From Rhizoclosmatium globosum (Eukaryota > Chytridiomycota > Chytridiomycetes > Chytridiales > Chytriomycetaceae), in contig MCGO01000080.1 of NCBI GenBank assembly GCA_002104985.1, positions 1-64,000 on the forward strand: a DNA stretch of 64,000 nt, written 5' to 3'. The position numbers were made by a program, and so were the translations under genes. The notes below the pieces were generated by a model. It saw nothing but the letters and a program-made list of their open reading frames with translations, searched no databases and had not been told where the DNA came from. Positions within the stretch are counted from its first letter, which is position 1, and each line of letters begins with the position of its first letter. Below, piece by piece: positions 10,540 to 24,172 of the stretch.

Positions 10540-11045
10540 TCAGCAAACCATCTCCTTGAGCTCAGCCACAAGATCAACTTTTTCAAGCTCAACAACAACA
10601 TCTGGTTGAGTAGAATACTTTGAACTGATAACTACAACAAACAATGAATTGTACTCAAAGAGTAGTTGTTTCCTTGTTTCAAGTAAGGTCTCGACTTCAT
10701 TAAATATGTCGACAAGATTGGCGTTTCTGGACAGCAGATATCGTGATTGGTCGTTGACAGACTTTCTGAGAATCCTGTAGTAGATGTGGAGGGCAGAGTC
10801 TTGATCCTCTCCGAACGCTTCAATTATCTTAAGTGTGGTATGTGAGAGTGAATGAAGAGACAGTAAGACAACTCACCTTGTTTCTCAGACAATCCACAGT
10901 TGTTTCAGTGAGAACGATGGTCTTTCGAGCCTTATTGTCATTATACGGTTGCACAGTGACAACCAATTCGGGATTCCCTGAGTTGTAAATTAGGCAGGAA
11001 AGAAGGTATATAATACACACCTGTTCGGGAAGCGTAGTTGCCCAT
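10540..11045 (-). CDS. Small three-exon gene, unknown function (137 aa)
   Basis: Exons 11021-11045, 10877-10977 and 10540-10827 total 414 nt (138 codons) with introns of 43 and 49 nt. The start is MGNYASRTGNPELVVTV. The middle (TIVLTETTVDCLRNKIIEAFG) has the strand-helix look of a beta-grasp or ubiquitin-like fold, followed by helical segments. There is no signal peptide or membrane segment. I do not recognise the family. Support comes from three exons staying open in one frame with proper splice sites. A resemblance to CRN-type header domains is possible but weak. Confidence 0.6.
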
Positions 11046-11855
11046 CAGAGGTTTCGAGAGTTGAGACGGAGTTGTTCTAAGAAGAGGCGGAACTTAAGTG
11101 AGCTCAGCTAATAGTAGGATTAGAAATGATTGAGTCTCCACCCAATTAAACCATGAATGTACACACTTGTTGGTTATTCTTGTCAAGGACAAGGACAAGT
11201 ACAGGCTAAGGCTCAAGGATCAAGAGGTTATGTGGTGTTGATCAAAGAGGTGTGTTGTTCCGGGAGACTTTGGAAGAGGAGCGTGAGGCAATGGGAGATA
11301 TAAGGTGATCTTACTTTTTTCTGGGACTCGGTCTGCGTGGATCTGTTGAATCAATTACTTTTATTGTATTTTTCCTTGACGCTCCAATAATTAGGTTTTA
11401 ATCAATTAGTAGAGCCCTGAAAGTTATCATCGGTATGGACCCCACCCTCCAACAAAAAGAAAACAACAGAGAAAATAAAATAACTAGGAATACAATGGAA
11501 TGGGATCTTATGCCTTTAGCTATCAGATGGACGACGGAGACAACTGTTCGTGATTTACAGTCCACATATTTAGGTGCACAAGACAAGGCAAATCTATCGC
11601 TGTGCCTCTGTTGGAATTGCTGCGAAAATCACTCGTGCGTTGGCCCAGTTCTTCTGGTACCTTTGCCATTGAAAGCGATGTGTCTGACCATTGACTTAAG
11701 CGAGGGTTCAAGATTTCCTGAGGATTCTGTCTGAAAGTTCCAGTTATGAAACAGGAAGCATTCTTTGAGTTTATTACTAAAGGTTAGAAGCACAGAAAAT
11801 GCTTATGAACTTGCTACGACCTGTCCGTTGACGAATTGGAAGTACATGTCGACGA
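11046..11855. other. Intergenic stretch without a confident gene
   Basis: About 810 bp between the 137-aa gene and the hAT insertion. A plus-strand open stretch at 11435-11734 (99 codons) starts with ATG but has no recognisable domain and no clear splice partners. It might be the 5' part of the gene disrupted by the hAT element, which is unproven. Confidence 0.4.
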
Positions 11856-11863
11856 GTTCTATC
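11856..11863. repeat. hAT target-site duplication, left copy
   Basis: GTTCTATC here equals 14932-14939 exactly. An 8-bp duplication is the hAT hallmark. Confidence 0.95.
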
Positions 11864-14800
11864 CAGTGGCGGAGCGTCAGGGGGTGCACGGGGTGCGGTG
11901 CACCCCCAGTTTTTCTTGCACCCCAGTAGGGGGTGCAAGCAGATTCTGCGCTGGGTAGCTAGGCGAGTCTGTGATAAAGTACAAAGTGGTTGCGTTACTT
12001 GCGTAACTTGAATTGTAGCAGTGCCTTGATTGCATTTTTCGGGTGGTTAGATTAATAATGTAATTAGATGTATTGATTTGCATTTGATGTATTCGATTCA
12101 TTTGTCTGCAATTTTTTCGTACTTGGACAAATTCAAAATGAAACCTGGTAGCTCAAGTACTGCCAAACCTCGACAAAGGGTGGTTAAAAAGGTGGTCAAC
12201 ATATTCAAGCCTCGATCAAGTGTGCATTCGTCTAAGTCCGTGAATCAACTGCCAGAGTCTCCTGTCAACAGCAATGTTGCTGTCACTGCCGATCCTGAAC
12301 TTATCCTTATGGACGAAGCCGTCAATCCTGACGATCCAAGCTTTGTGGATGAAGTTGCCCTTCTGGAAGACATTTTTCAGGATATGGGTGATCCAGACTA
12401 TGTTTCCGATTCAAGTACATTGGCGGCACGAACAGCGAGCAGTACTTCGATGGTTGATAATAGCACCGAAAGTGTATCACAGCAAGTGTTGTATGGACCT
12501 AGTAACCCAATTGTTAATTTCTCTACAATGGAGCACTATTGTGAAACTGATCCAATGCTCAGACCATTGTGGAAAGACGTATGTTCTGCTGGATATGATG
12601 AAGCCTATCGCCTTTGGCTCTTAGAACGCGGACCAACAAAGATGATTTCAAATCAGCAGTATCCGGCTACATTGAGAGACGTCAACGGGAAATTAGTCAA
12701 AAGGCGATTCAATCCAAATATTAGCGTATTTCAGAAGGATCATCGTTTCGAGTATTCTGCTACTGAAAACCGAGTTAGCTGTCTCGATTGTTATGTCCAC
12801 GGCATTACTTGGTCAACAAACAACTGGCAGTCGCTTGGTGAAAAGATAAAAAAGCACAAAGGAGAAACTGCCACCTCTTCTCATCGCAGTAAAGCAGAGA
12901 GTAATAGCAATCTCTTGCGTGGCGATTTAAATGTTCGGTTGCTTCTCCAATCAAGTGATGATGCCCATGTATGATGTCTTTATTATTGTTCCAGGCCCAT
13001 TTAACAAGCAGCTTATTAGCGGGAAAGGATGAAACGCTGGCTTTTGGCAGTTGTTAAGGTCGCTCGGCTTTTGGCTCGGCAAGCGTGCGCATTTCGTGCC
13101 CATGACGAATCTGAAAGCTCTTCAAACAAAGGAAACTTTTTAGAATTCTTGGATGTTCTAGTATCAGAAAGTTCTGAACTCAGGGAGATACGCCAGAGCC
13201 TCTCCAAAGTTACACAATACACGTCCCCTCAATCGCAGAAGGAGCTTTTGTCTTGCATGGCACAATTAATGAGAGAGGAGATTGTGAAGGACATTGGCGA
13301 ATCCAATTTTACAATTATGGTTGACGAGTCGCGTGATATCGCAGGAAAGGAACAAATGACTCTTATCCTTCGCTATTTAACTAGTAACGGCCTTTTACGG
13401 GAATCCTTTTTTGACATTGCTTCCGTTCCCAACACAACGGGGGTGATCTTGGCCGAAAAAATCAAGACGGAACTTACATCAGCTGGCCTCAGTGTTCAAC
13501 GTATTCGTGGCCAATGCTATGACGGAGCTTCCAACATGAGCGGGAAAGACAATGGAGTGCAAGCTTTAATCTTGAGGGATAATCCACACGCTTTCTTTGT
13601 CCATTGTTTTGCACACAGAGGAAATCTTGTTGTTAAAGCTGTTATTGAGCAAGTTCCCACCCTTGAAACATCATCTGCGTTGATGCATCGTGCTGCAGTT
13701 ATTGTGAAAGGGTCAGCGACACGTTTGGATGTCTTTGAAGCTTCTCAAAAGCTTACCATTGAAATGGAGATTTTGCTTGGTGTTCGAGAAACTGGAAGGG
13801 GGTTGAATCAGTCACAAATGCCGCAGATTGCAGGGGATACACGGTGGAATAGCCATCTAATGACGGCGGAAAGTATAAGGGACACATACTCGGACATAAT
13901 TGATAGTCTTGCCGCAACTAGCCATTCCAAAAGTACAAAAGCCGAGATTCGTGCCGAAGCCGCAAGTCTTTGGGCACACATGGGAACGTACGAGTTTGTG
14001 TTCTTTATGTACTTGATTATTGAGCTTTTGACAACTACTTACACACTATCAATGGCTATGCAGCAAAAGAACATTGATATTGTCACTGCCATTCAACTAA
14101 TTGAAGCCTTGAAGAAGGTTGCACGGGAGAAACGCGATGTTGCTCCAAGTTCTGGCCGAATACACTATCTTGCAAAGCGATTTGCTAATCATCACAATAT
14201 CAACATTCCCGTCATGAATAATCAATACTTTCATCCTCTTCGACCACCACGCAGGGGTTCTGTCTCACAGACCTTTGAAACCTACTTTCATCAGGAATTT
14301 CAATCAGCTTACACTCAATTGATTCAAGAGCTGGACTTTCGATTTCCCACACATTCCTGTCATCTTTTGAAGCTCACTGGTTGCTTGAGCCCTTTCAACG
14401 ACTTTGATAGTTGGGGCCGTCCTGGACATCGAAATGAGATCCTTGAGTTGGCACAAATATACAATGGGGATTTCAATGCAGATAATTTGATCGAACTCAA
14501 CTTGGAGTTGGAGGGATTCGTTGATGTGGTTCATGCAAACAGACATATCAGAGAGGCTTTACAAAAAGGGGAACTGAACCGTCTGGAAAATCTTGTTCAT
14601 CTAATTTTAGACAAAACTGAGTTGGAAGGGTTGTTTCCAAATTTATTGAGATTGATGAAGTTGGTCTTGTTGTTACCGGTTTCAACAGCAACTGCCGAAC
14701 GAGCATTTTCTGTGATGAAAATCATCAAGGATAGATTACGGTCAAAAATGGGCGATGATTTTTTGGCTGACTTGATGATGATTTACATTGAGAGGATTCT

Positions 14801-14931
14801 AGGGGACAAGATTACAGGCGATGCAGTATTGGAGCGTTTTATGGCAATGAAAGAACGTCGGGTCACCCTTTAATTTGCTAATAAACTATTATAGTTGCAC
14901 CCCCCATTTTGAAAGTCACGCTCCGCCCCTG
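11864..14931 (+). mobile_element. hAT DNA transposon (3,068 bp)
   Basis: Terminal inverted repeats CAGTGGCGGAGCGTCA (left) and the complement of CAGGGGCGGAGCGTGA (right) match at 14 of 16 positions, and a perfect 8-bp target duplication surrounds them. Inside is a TTF-type finger plus hAT transposase gene on the plus strand. The exact target duplication indicates recent insertion. The target is sequence encoding C2H2-finger remnants. Confidence 0.95.
12138..14873 (+). CDS. hAT transposase with TTF-type zinc finger
   Basis: Two open segments, 12138-12974 and 13029-14873. The first holds a TTF-type zinc-finger region (RGPTK near residue 164, KLVKRRFNPN, VSCLDCYVHG, then paired His residues). 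The second holds the RNase H-like transposase core: Asp in MVDESRDIAGKEQ, GQCYDGASNMSG, HCFAHRGNL and GDTRWNSH. It ends with the hAT dimerisation region (LLPVSTATAERAFSVMK, IKDRLRSKMGD). The segments are joined either by a very short intron (GTATGATG...TTCCAG, 26 nt) or across a small indel near 13020, since neither reading gives one clean frame. The catalytic residues look intact. Confidence 0.85.
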
Positions 14932-14939
14932 GTTCTATC
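14932..14939. repeat. hAT target-site duplication, right copy
   Basis: GTTCTATC, identical to 11856-11863, directly after the right terminal repeat. Confidence 0.95.
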
Positions 14940-15156
14940 CCGACTTTCTTGCCGACTGACACTTACCAACAGAGCCCATCTTCAAAGACATGCTCTCAAT
15001 CATACTGGTGTGAGACGTTATCGGTGTGATGTTCAGGGTTGTTTAGCGACGTTTGTTCGTTCCGACTACCGGGCAAGTACTTTCTTTCACAAGTGTACTT
15101 GGCTGTCGTGCCGCCACGTTTCCGGTTTCAGAAAAGCCGTTGAAATTGATCGTTAA
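14940..15156 (+). pseudogene. C2H2 zinc-finger gene remnant next to the hAT insertion
   Basis: The frame reads LTNRAHLQRHALNHTGVRRY then RCDVQGCLATFVRSD: the end of one C2H2 finger, a TG-type linker, and most of a second whose final His is replaced. The frame ends at 15156 with no further fingers. Across the excised hAT site the frame stays open only about 30 bp to the left. It looks like a decayed or interrupted finger gene; an exon of a larger gene cannot be excluded. Confidence 0.45.
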
Positions 15157-15383
15157 GTTGGGTGATGCGGGTCTGGACTTTGGTTTTGCACAAGGATACC
15201 TCCACGTTTTATAAACAAGCGCGACTTGAACATGGCGGATTGGACGTGTTTGAACGAGTGGAGCTTCGTCTCTGAATCTGATGAATCGGCGTCGATAACG
15301 TCGAAACAGGAGTTCATTTCTTTCAGTTCTTCTACATCCCATTTCTCTTTCTTTTTTTTCAACTTTCAGCAACCTCACCTAAG

Positions 15384-16009
15384 ATGCACTTGATGTACTA
15401 CGACAGCCCAGAGGGCAAGCGAATCTACACGCTCAAGGTACACAGCTACACTCAAATAAGAAGATATCGAGGTTGAGCGAAAAGCACTTCTGATGGTGGC
15501 CGCCGGTGGATCAATAGCACAGCAAGACGGTTTGGATGTGAAACTAGTGATCGAAAGCAGCAAAATGTTGCCGAGTGCTTCTTGAGTTGACCGAACAATA
15601 TCAAAGTACTGATATCTGGTGTTCTGTATATGGAATGGGTATCGTATAATGGTTGGCACTGAGAGTTGGACAATGAGTGTCGTTCGCCTCGAACAACTTA
15701 AACGAAATCTATAGGCGTGGGACAAGAATGAAAGTTCAGGAATCGGGAACGAGTTGAACTGGGATGGAAAGGTGGGAGAAGGTCGACGCGGATGAACGAA
15801 ATAAGAACAGATTCCTACAATCACATCCGACCCATACGTTGCTCGAAACTAACTATTTATTCCAACAGAAAGTAGCACCAGATGGAAAGGTGACCAAGTC
15901 AGCACACCCAGCCCGATTCTCTCCAGATGACAAGTTCTCCCGTCACCGTGTTACACTCAAGAGAAGATTTGGATTGTTGCTCACACAGCAAGCTGCCAAA
16001 GCAAAGTAA
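15384..16009 (+). CDS. NOP10: H/ACA ribonucleoprotein subunit Nop10
   Basis: Exon 15384-15437 encodes [18 protein letters not shown]; exon 15869-16009 encodes the rest. The protein has 64 residues, the normal size. The C-terminal [20 protein letters not shown] is the conserved Nop10 core. Nop10 binds Cbf5/dyskerin in H/ACA snoRNPs, which guide pseudouridylation of rRNA, and acts in the nucleolus. The intron, 431 nt, is far longer than others in this window and might host an RNA. Identification is secure. Confidence 0.97.
15438..15868 (+). other. Unusually long NOP10 intron (431 nt)
   Basis: Most introns here are 43-60 nt. This one is bounded by GTACAC and TCCAACAG and holds no convincing ORF. 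Its length, inside a snoRNP protein gene, makes a hosted snoRNA worth testing. An ACA trinucleotide occurs near its 3' part (AAGAACAGATT), but I could not establish box H/ACA or C/D structure. Confidence 0.4.
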
Positions 16010-16121
16010 ACGTATCTAAAGTGTTTCTAATGCAATAAATGAATGTTCATTTCGGTTTTGTCTGATTCGAACAAACAGAAAAGAGCAAACAACTACAAGG
16101 ACAACCTCACGATCAAACAGG

Positions 16122-19100
16122 ATGCTCCGCTGTTCGACAATCCTACGATCCGGCATCACACGATCGAATGCAACAAAGTTACCGACTCTCAGCCAGCAAC
16201 CAAGGACAGCCTCTCTTGGTTTCACACTCCGATCCAGGCACCTTGAGCCACGCACGCGAGCCATCTACACCTTCTCGCACGCCCTTTCTCCACCTGAATC
16301 AGCATCAACCGCCGAATCGAAGCTTGGGCTCGAGTCAAAGCCACGGCTGATCCAACGCCAAACTCTTCTTTCGCTTTCGAGCCAAACACTCGTTGCCCTT
16401 TCTCAGTTTTCTCAGGTTTCTCAGGTTTCTCAGTTAGGGTCAGCGTCCTCAGCCACCGATCAAACACTCGCACTCAACTTGGCGTCGCCGCATCCAGGCG
16501 CAGGTGACGTCATCGAAGCCGCGGCAAAGTGGACTGCGAAGGAGGTCGGCGCCGATGTCGTTGAACTCGACTACCTGGAAGTAGTTAAAATGGTCGAGGA
16601 ATTGGGCGAGAAGAAAGGGAAGGGTGCGTGGTCTTGATTGGGTGTTGTGTGTCCTACTAAACTCCCTCTCAAACACAGATACAGCCATTCCGCAACTACA
16701 ACCATCTGCGATCACTGCTAGTACCCCGTTCAGCCCGGCTCTTTATACTCCGCAGAAGGACATTCAGTCCTCTTCAACGTTCGATGACGACTTTGACGAC
16801 GATGAGGATTTCGATGAAGACGAGGTGGATGAATCTCCGTCTCCCCGTGGATCTGCCCGTGCAATCTTTGGAGGACTCATTCGGGATTCAAATGCAATTA
16901 CTCATCATCACCATCATCATCAAACATTCCCGGTCTCTGTTCGTGTTGTTGTCGATGGAAAGGATTCTGTTGTGATGTCAGACAATTCAAACGCAAGCTC
17001 ATCCGTTTCAACGGATGCTCCTCCATCGCCAACTATATCTGCGAAATCGTTGTCAACTGGAAGAGCTGGACGTGTTCGCGTCCAAGTTGACCGACCCCTC
17101 TCCCCGTCCTCATCTTCACCAAAAGTTTCATCATCGACAGATATCTGGAACCCCAAAAACTTTTCTTCGCCAGACATGAATTTCTACAACGTGGATCTTC
17201 GTGCTTCTCATATTGATCGCGTCATGAATTCTCTCCTTGAAACCATTATCAAGAACGTCAACTCTTCATCAACAAGCCGCAAGCGTGTCATTATTATTTA
17301 CAAAGATGTAACCGATACTCTTGAGCATGGGAAAGAGAGTGGAAAACGCGTACTCGCTGGTCTATTGAATCTCGTGAAAACTGCCAGGGAAACTCACAAC
17401 ATCAATATTGTTCTTCACGCTCTTTGTACACCCTCGCTTCTGTCGAAATCATCCGTTGCTACCTCGGAATCAGACTCTCTTGTTCAATTTACTCCCTTCG
17501 ACAACACTCATTTCACTCGCCTCTTTGCTGAAAAGGTCGTCCAAACATCTGACTCATCCCAGTCAGCGGAACCATTTTCTCTTCTCCAATCCACGCATTT
17601 GTACAAAACTGTTCTCGATCAACTACCACACCTGTTTGAAAAGGTTGAAGTACCTCCCACATTCATCACTCCGGCTCCTCTCCCGGCTTCCTCCTCCAAT
17701 GACACGCAACAATCATCAATAGAAATATCTCCCGAATATCTTCAAGAAACAGCAAATTCTCTTACATCTCGTCACATATCCTTGAACCTCCGTCAACTCC
17801 ACCTCCACGCCGCATCCCGAAACCTCAAACTCAACCTCCCTCCCCTCTCAACATTCACAAATCAAGAAGAAGCTCCACAAGACCGAACCCTTCTCCCCGA
17901 AGATCTTCTCCCTCTCACAAAAACCCTGTTGGGACATTCCATTTGGCCACTTGACCGAATCCGTCGACTTGTTGGAATCGCTATGGGGTAACATACATTT
18001 TTATACTCTAATAGTAAGGTACAAACTGACATTTCACACTCGAACAGCTCCCAACTTCTCACCAACGCATCCCTTGAACGACCAATTGAGGGCACCCTAG
18101 AAATCGGCGTCGCTCATGTTACGGAAGCGTTAAAAGTCATTCAATCGGAAACGTGGGGAACCTTGGTAACGACCGCGACGCGATTAGCAGCCGAGAAGGT
18201 CTTGGATGTTACAGACGATGGATCCGTTTCAGCAAAGAAAGATGATGGCGATGATGGTGGGGTTGCGGCTGGCTTGATTGTGAACGAACCTGTGCAGACC
18301 AGTGTCAAAGAGACTGTTGTGCCGAAGGCTCCTATCTTAACGTCTGTACCAGAGACTGCGGAGACAGCGGCTACGAGGTTAAAGCAGATGTTAAAACGAC
18401 AAGGTCACAAGTTAAACAGTTATGAGACAAAAATGTTGTCCACTGTTGTGACTCCATGTATGTCTCTTACTTTTTCATTTGAAGTTTCTTTACTGATAGT
18501 TCTCATAGCTTCTATTCAAGTTGGATTCAACGACCTTATCCTTCCACCACCAACAAAATTAATGCTCCAAACACTCGTCACACTGCCTCTCCTCCGCCCA
18601 GATTTGTTTCAAACTGGAATTTTAGCGAAACACTCTATTGCGGGTGTCCTCCTTTTTGGTCCTCCGGGAACAGGAAAAACAATGCTCGCAAAAGCAGCAG
18701 CAAAGTCATCTGGTGCAAACTTCATGTCTGTCTCCCTCTCCGACATTTTCGACAAATACGTAGGAGAAGGTGAAAAGAATGTCCGGGCAATCTTCACTCT
18801 CGCTCGAAAACTCGCTCCGTGCATCGTGTTCCTTGACGAAGTCGATGCCTTGTTTGGAACTCGTCGGTCGTCAGAGACATCCTCCTCAAAACGAGAAATC
18901 ATCAACGAGTTCATGACAGAATGGGACGGTCTTACATCATCCAACAAATCCATCACGATCTTGGGTGCGACCAACCGTCCCTTCGATTTAGACGACGCTA
19001 TCCTACGTAGAATGCCGCGACGTGTCTTGATTGACCTCCCCACCCCTGCTCAACGCCTCGCAATCCTCAAATCTCACTTGAAAGACGACATCTTATCCCC

Positions 19101-19512
19101 AACACTATCTCTCGACTCAATTGTAGAAAAGACACCCCTCTACTCGGGATCAGACCTCAAAAATCTATGTATCGCTGCATCACTCACATCCGTCAAAGAG
19201 CATATCCTTCGCACATCCCTTCCAACATCATCCACCTCTGAAATCCTATCAAAAATGAATGAAATCGAAGACTGGAACACAATCCCTACAACAGCAGGAG
19301 TAGCAGCGACTTCTGTCGTTGAGCGTGTCTTGACTCAAGAGCATTTTGAACAGGCGCTGAAAGAAGTGCCGCCAAGTCTGACTGACGAAATGCAAACACT
19401 GGTTGAACTTAGAAAATGGGACGAAATGTATGGAGACGGTGGTGGCAAAGGAAAGAAGAAGAATGCAAAGGCTGGTTGGGGATTCACACCTGCACCACCT
19501 CTCAAGAAGTAG
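16122..19512 (+). CDS. AAA ATPase, Msp1/ATAD1-related, probably mitochondrial (1,074 aa)
   Basis: Exons 16122-16623, 16679-17987, 18048-18457 and 18509-19512 sum to 3,225 nt (1,075 codons). The N-terminus (MLRCSTILRSGITRSNATK) is basic and Ser/Thr-rich without early acidic residues, as in a mitochondrial presequence. A long poorly conserved region with an acidic stretch and a His run follows. The C-terminal third is one AAA module: Walker A GPPGTGKTMLAKAAA, Walker B CIVFLDEVDALFGTR, sensor GATNRPFDLDDAILRRMPRR. Msp1/ATAD1 relatives extract proteins from mitochondrial membranes. The very long N-terminal extension differs from Msp1 (about 360 aa) and fits larger fungal mitochondrial AAA proteins. 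A poly(A) signal AATAAA lies near 19574. Confidence 0.8.
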
Positions 19513-19596
19513 TTCATTTCTTTGATTCGACAACAGTATACAGCTCATTCACTCTAAGTTATATTTGACACAACAATAAATGTTATCTTTTAATAA

Positions 19597-20441
19597 TCAG
19601 TATTTCAATTTAGTAATGAAGGGAAGTTGTATACCCTCTGGAAACGTTATCTGGTTCTTAGCAACCAAACAACTCTTCAACTTAGTCAACTTCAACATTC
19701 CTGATGGTACTTCTCCACTGAGTGTATTACTTCGACAGAGAAATGTACCAACCCATCCAATTCACTGAACTCCTCTGGAATCTCCCCTTCCAACAAATTA
19801 TGCCCAAGCGCAAGAACTCTCAATCGTTTCAACATTCCAATCTCCCTCGGAATCACACCAGTAAGCCGATTCTGCAACAACCAAAGCTCTCTCAACTCCT
19901 CCATCTCTCCAATTCTCGCAGGTATGCTCCCCTCCAACAAATTCCACCGCAAATCCAAACACTTCAAAGCTTTCAACTCCCCAATAGAGTCAGGAATACA
20001 TCCAATTAGGCCACACCGATTCAAACAAAGCGTTTCCAACCCAACTAGACACGAAATCGCATTCGGTATTGGCCGTGAAACCTTAAAATCAAGCCATTGG
20101 ATCTTTTTCAGTGGCTGTAAATGAGAATCGCAGTATGCGTTTTGGTAAGCAGGTGACGCAGTGAAGAAGAATCGGTCGTAGAACCTAGGAACGTTCGAGT
20201 CCGTTTTGCCGCGTTCAATACGAGGAATCGCTCGTGAAAGATTTAATGTCGCAAATGAATGTGATTTGATGCGTGAATGGAGGGAGCTTGAAAGGGAGCT
20301 GTACTGTAAGACTGGAAATGGGGAGAGCCAACTGAGTATGAGTAGAATCAGGTCATCTGGTAGGTATTGTGCGTTTTCTGGAGTTGCGGTTTGTTGTGGG
20401 TTATTGTTCCCTCGCGTCGTTAGACTTGCCCTTGTGTCCAT
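19597..20441 (-). CDS. F-box and leucine-rich-repeat protein with an apparent one-base frameshift
   Basis: Starts MDTRASLTTRGNN. An F-box-like helix region (LPDDLILLILSWLSPFPVLQ, residues 27-46) is followed by plant-type LRRs with the LxGxIP signature (LLEGSIPARIGEMEELRELW, LTGVIPREIGML, LLEGEIPEEFSELDGL). The first frame stops at 19692, but another frame continues the repeat (NTLSGEVPSGMLKLTKLKSC) to a stop at 19597. The switch is at the short A run 19741-19743, so a one-base indel or sequence error is likely. Such proteins are probably ubiquitin-ligase adaptors or scaffolds; the target is unknown. Confidence 0.75.
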
Positions 20442-20596
20442 TGAATCTGATTGGTGAACAATGAGGTATTTCTCGTTATTTCTTTCTTCCTTTCCATTAA
20501 ACGAAGGTATTGAACTTAACAGTCAAGTTTCAGCCCCCTTTCAAGTTCGCACAACAAAAAGACACCAAAAACGCAACACGTCACAACCTCCCAAGA

Positions 20597-21057
20597 ATGA
20601 GACTCATCCCCATCATCATTGACATTGTCATCGCAGCAACAATATTCGCAGCAGTTCTCCGGGTTGGAAACCTCGGTAAGCATTAAGATACCTTATCCAC
20701 CCTCCTGCTAACGGTTACCCAAACCCCCTTGCAGAACTCCACGTGGACAAAGTGTCCAACTTCTTCGTCCGCTGGATCCTTCTCCAACTGATCTTCATCG
20801 GCGACTCAGTCCTTGACACGTGCATAAAGATGGCCGTTGATTCACAGTACTTTGCCTTCAGGGACCACCACCCAAACGATCAAAAGACAAATTTGACAGC
20901 CGCGGCTTTGTCGGGTCTTGCATCAGCGCTTGGAATGGGCGGGAGTGTGAAGGAGGATAAACGGTATTCGAGGGAAGGCGCGTCATCTCCATCGGGTCTT
21001 GGGAAGTTGACGGCTCAACAAGAGAATATGAAGAAACGAAGCACGAGTAGCAGTTAA
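20597..21057 (+). CDS. Small membrane protein of unknown function (133 aa)
   Basis: Exons 20597-20675 and 20735-21057 total 402 nt. The start MRLIPIIIDIVIAATIFAAV is a strong hydrophobic segment (signal anchor or first membrane helix). A second hydrophobic stretch, NFFVRWILLQLIFIGDSVL, lies near residues 33-51. The tail is polar and Ser/Lys-rich. No family is recognised. It is divergent from the F-box/LRR gene, with 155 bp between them. Confidence 0.7.
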
Positions 21058-21185
21058 GTCTCATTTAAATTTACCATAGTTTGCTAACCTTGAGTTACCC
21101 AATAGTGCGCTAAAGAATTCTATTCCATTTCCATCTTTCAAACCAAATAAATCCATCTCAAAATTAAACAAACGCGCCGAATAAT

Positions 21186-22339
21186 TCAATTTCCTTCGTC
21201 TATAATAATATTCGGATGGCTGAACTTCTTGATATCTTCTTCAAGCAAGGCTAGTTGCTTCTCAATCGATATTTTCCTATCATCCACATTAGAATTATCC
21301 AAACACTCTTATTGAACTCACCTATTAATTTTCGAAACAGTGTCTGTCGCAACTGGAAGTCTGTTATAAATCCCAAGTAACGACTGGTAATTTGATTTTA
21401 GCCCAGCCAAACTGCCAACCTCTCAGCTTCAGGAAGCATCCGCCTCCGATTTCCGCCACCAATACTCCCCGCTGGCATAGCCATACTTCCTGATTTGTTA
21501 CTCTGATTTTTCTTGATTGCTTGTTTCCTCACAGCACCAGATTCCATCTCTGTTGGTGGCGGAGATGATCTTCTCATCACGCGTCCAGCTTCGTCTACAT
21601 CGTTCTCAAAAGGCTCCCAATGTTCAATCAATTCTTCAGGAATTTCTTCGTAATTGACTCCTTTCTTCAACGGTGAAGTAGATTCAGCAGCATCTGCCGC
21701 AAGATGGTCCCACGCGTTTGTATCTGCAACAACAGGCGTAGCCGCGTTAGAGCGCCGTTCAGCTGCCATAGCGATGCGTCCAGATGTAGGTTTTGAAATT
21801 GGCTTAGATACGCTCTTGGGCGCTGGAATCTTGGTCGAAACAGCTAATTATGGTTGTTAAACTACAAACAGCTTTCTTTTTCCAAACAGCGCTTACCTTT
21901 CTTTGGTTTCGCAGTTGATGATGTTTTATTCACCCGATTCGCGTGTTGCTTTATCGCCTTCTCAGGTGCTGGATTATAGTCACGGTCAGTCCAGACCATA
22001 CCTACATAAATCGGACAAACCCCACTTACAAGCTGTAGCTTTCGCCTTCACTTTTCCTTCTTTCGAGACACTTTTTACACTCGCATTTTTCACCATTCCG
22101 CTGATAGGAATCGCGCTCCGTGCAATTTGTTCAGGGATAGGGCCACTCGGAAGCGAAACCGTGCGTCTCGCCTTCATATGCTCCGATCGAACATGCTGCG
22201 CAAACTTTGATTTGAAGAGCGGTGGTGGCCGATCTTCAATGCCAGGACGGAGCACCATGTTGTAGATACTTTCATCAAGTGGATCGGAAGGAATCCGACG
22301 GCGAGATGTGCGTGCGTGGCTGATTATCGTGGCGGCCAT
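21186..22339 (-). CDS. Enkurin-domain protein (flagellar)
   Basis: Exons approximately 22030-22339, 21897-22001, 21322-21843 and 21186-21276. The N-terminus is MAATIISHARTSRRRIP, followed by ESIYNMVLRPG and a basic Pro-rich region. The C-terminus carries the enkurin pattern: ERLA, then LKSNYQSLLGIYNRLP, TVSKINRRKISIEKQLALLE and EDIKKF. Enkurin proteins are axonemal microtubule inner proteins or adaptors, which fits zoospores. Oddities: a one-base shift at the AAA run 21409-21411 just before the enkurin domain, and a first intron of only 28 nt (22002-22029), which may also reflect a sequence error. Identification rests on the C-terminal motif. Confidence 0.75.
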
Positions 22340-22604
22340 TTGAATCAGTTACAGAGGAGTTTTGGGTATGTGAGCTTCAGAATGATTCAGATACTTGGTT
22401 GGGCTGGAACCAGTTTGTTGTTTCAACCAACAATAATTGTCAGTTCGGAAAAAGACATGTCCTTCCACGAAATGCATACTCAACCCGAAATTTAACTTTG
22501 ATTTGCGGGTAATTAACATAACTTATTGAAAATCAAACGATCCTCTCTCCCAAATTATCGCCACCACCAAATATTCATACCCTTAACAATAAATAAGATT
22601 CCCC

Positions 22605-24172
<1,568 letters not shown>

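Noticed and set aside
15043..15378. 111-aa minus-strand Arg-rich ORF upstream of NOP10
   Set aside because: Overlaps the finger remnant and the NOP10 5' region; composition and lack of domain suggest chance.
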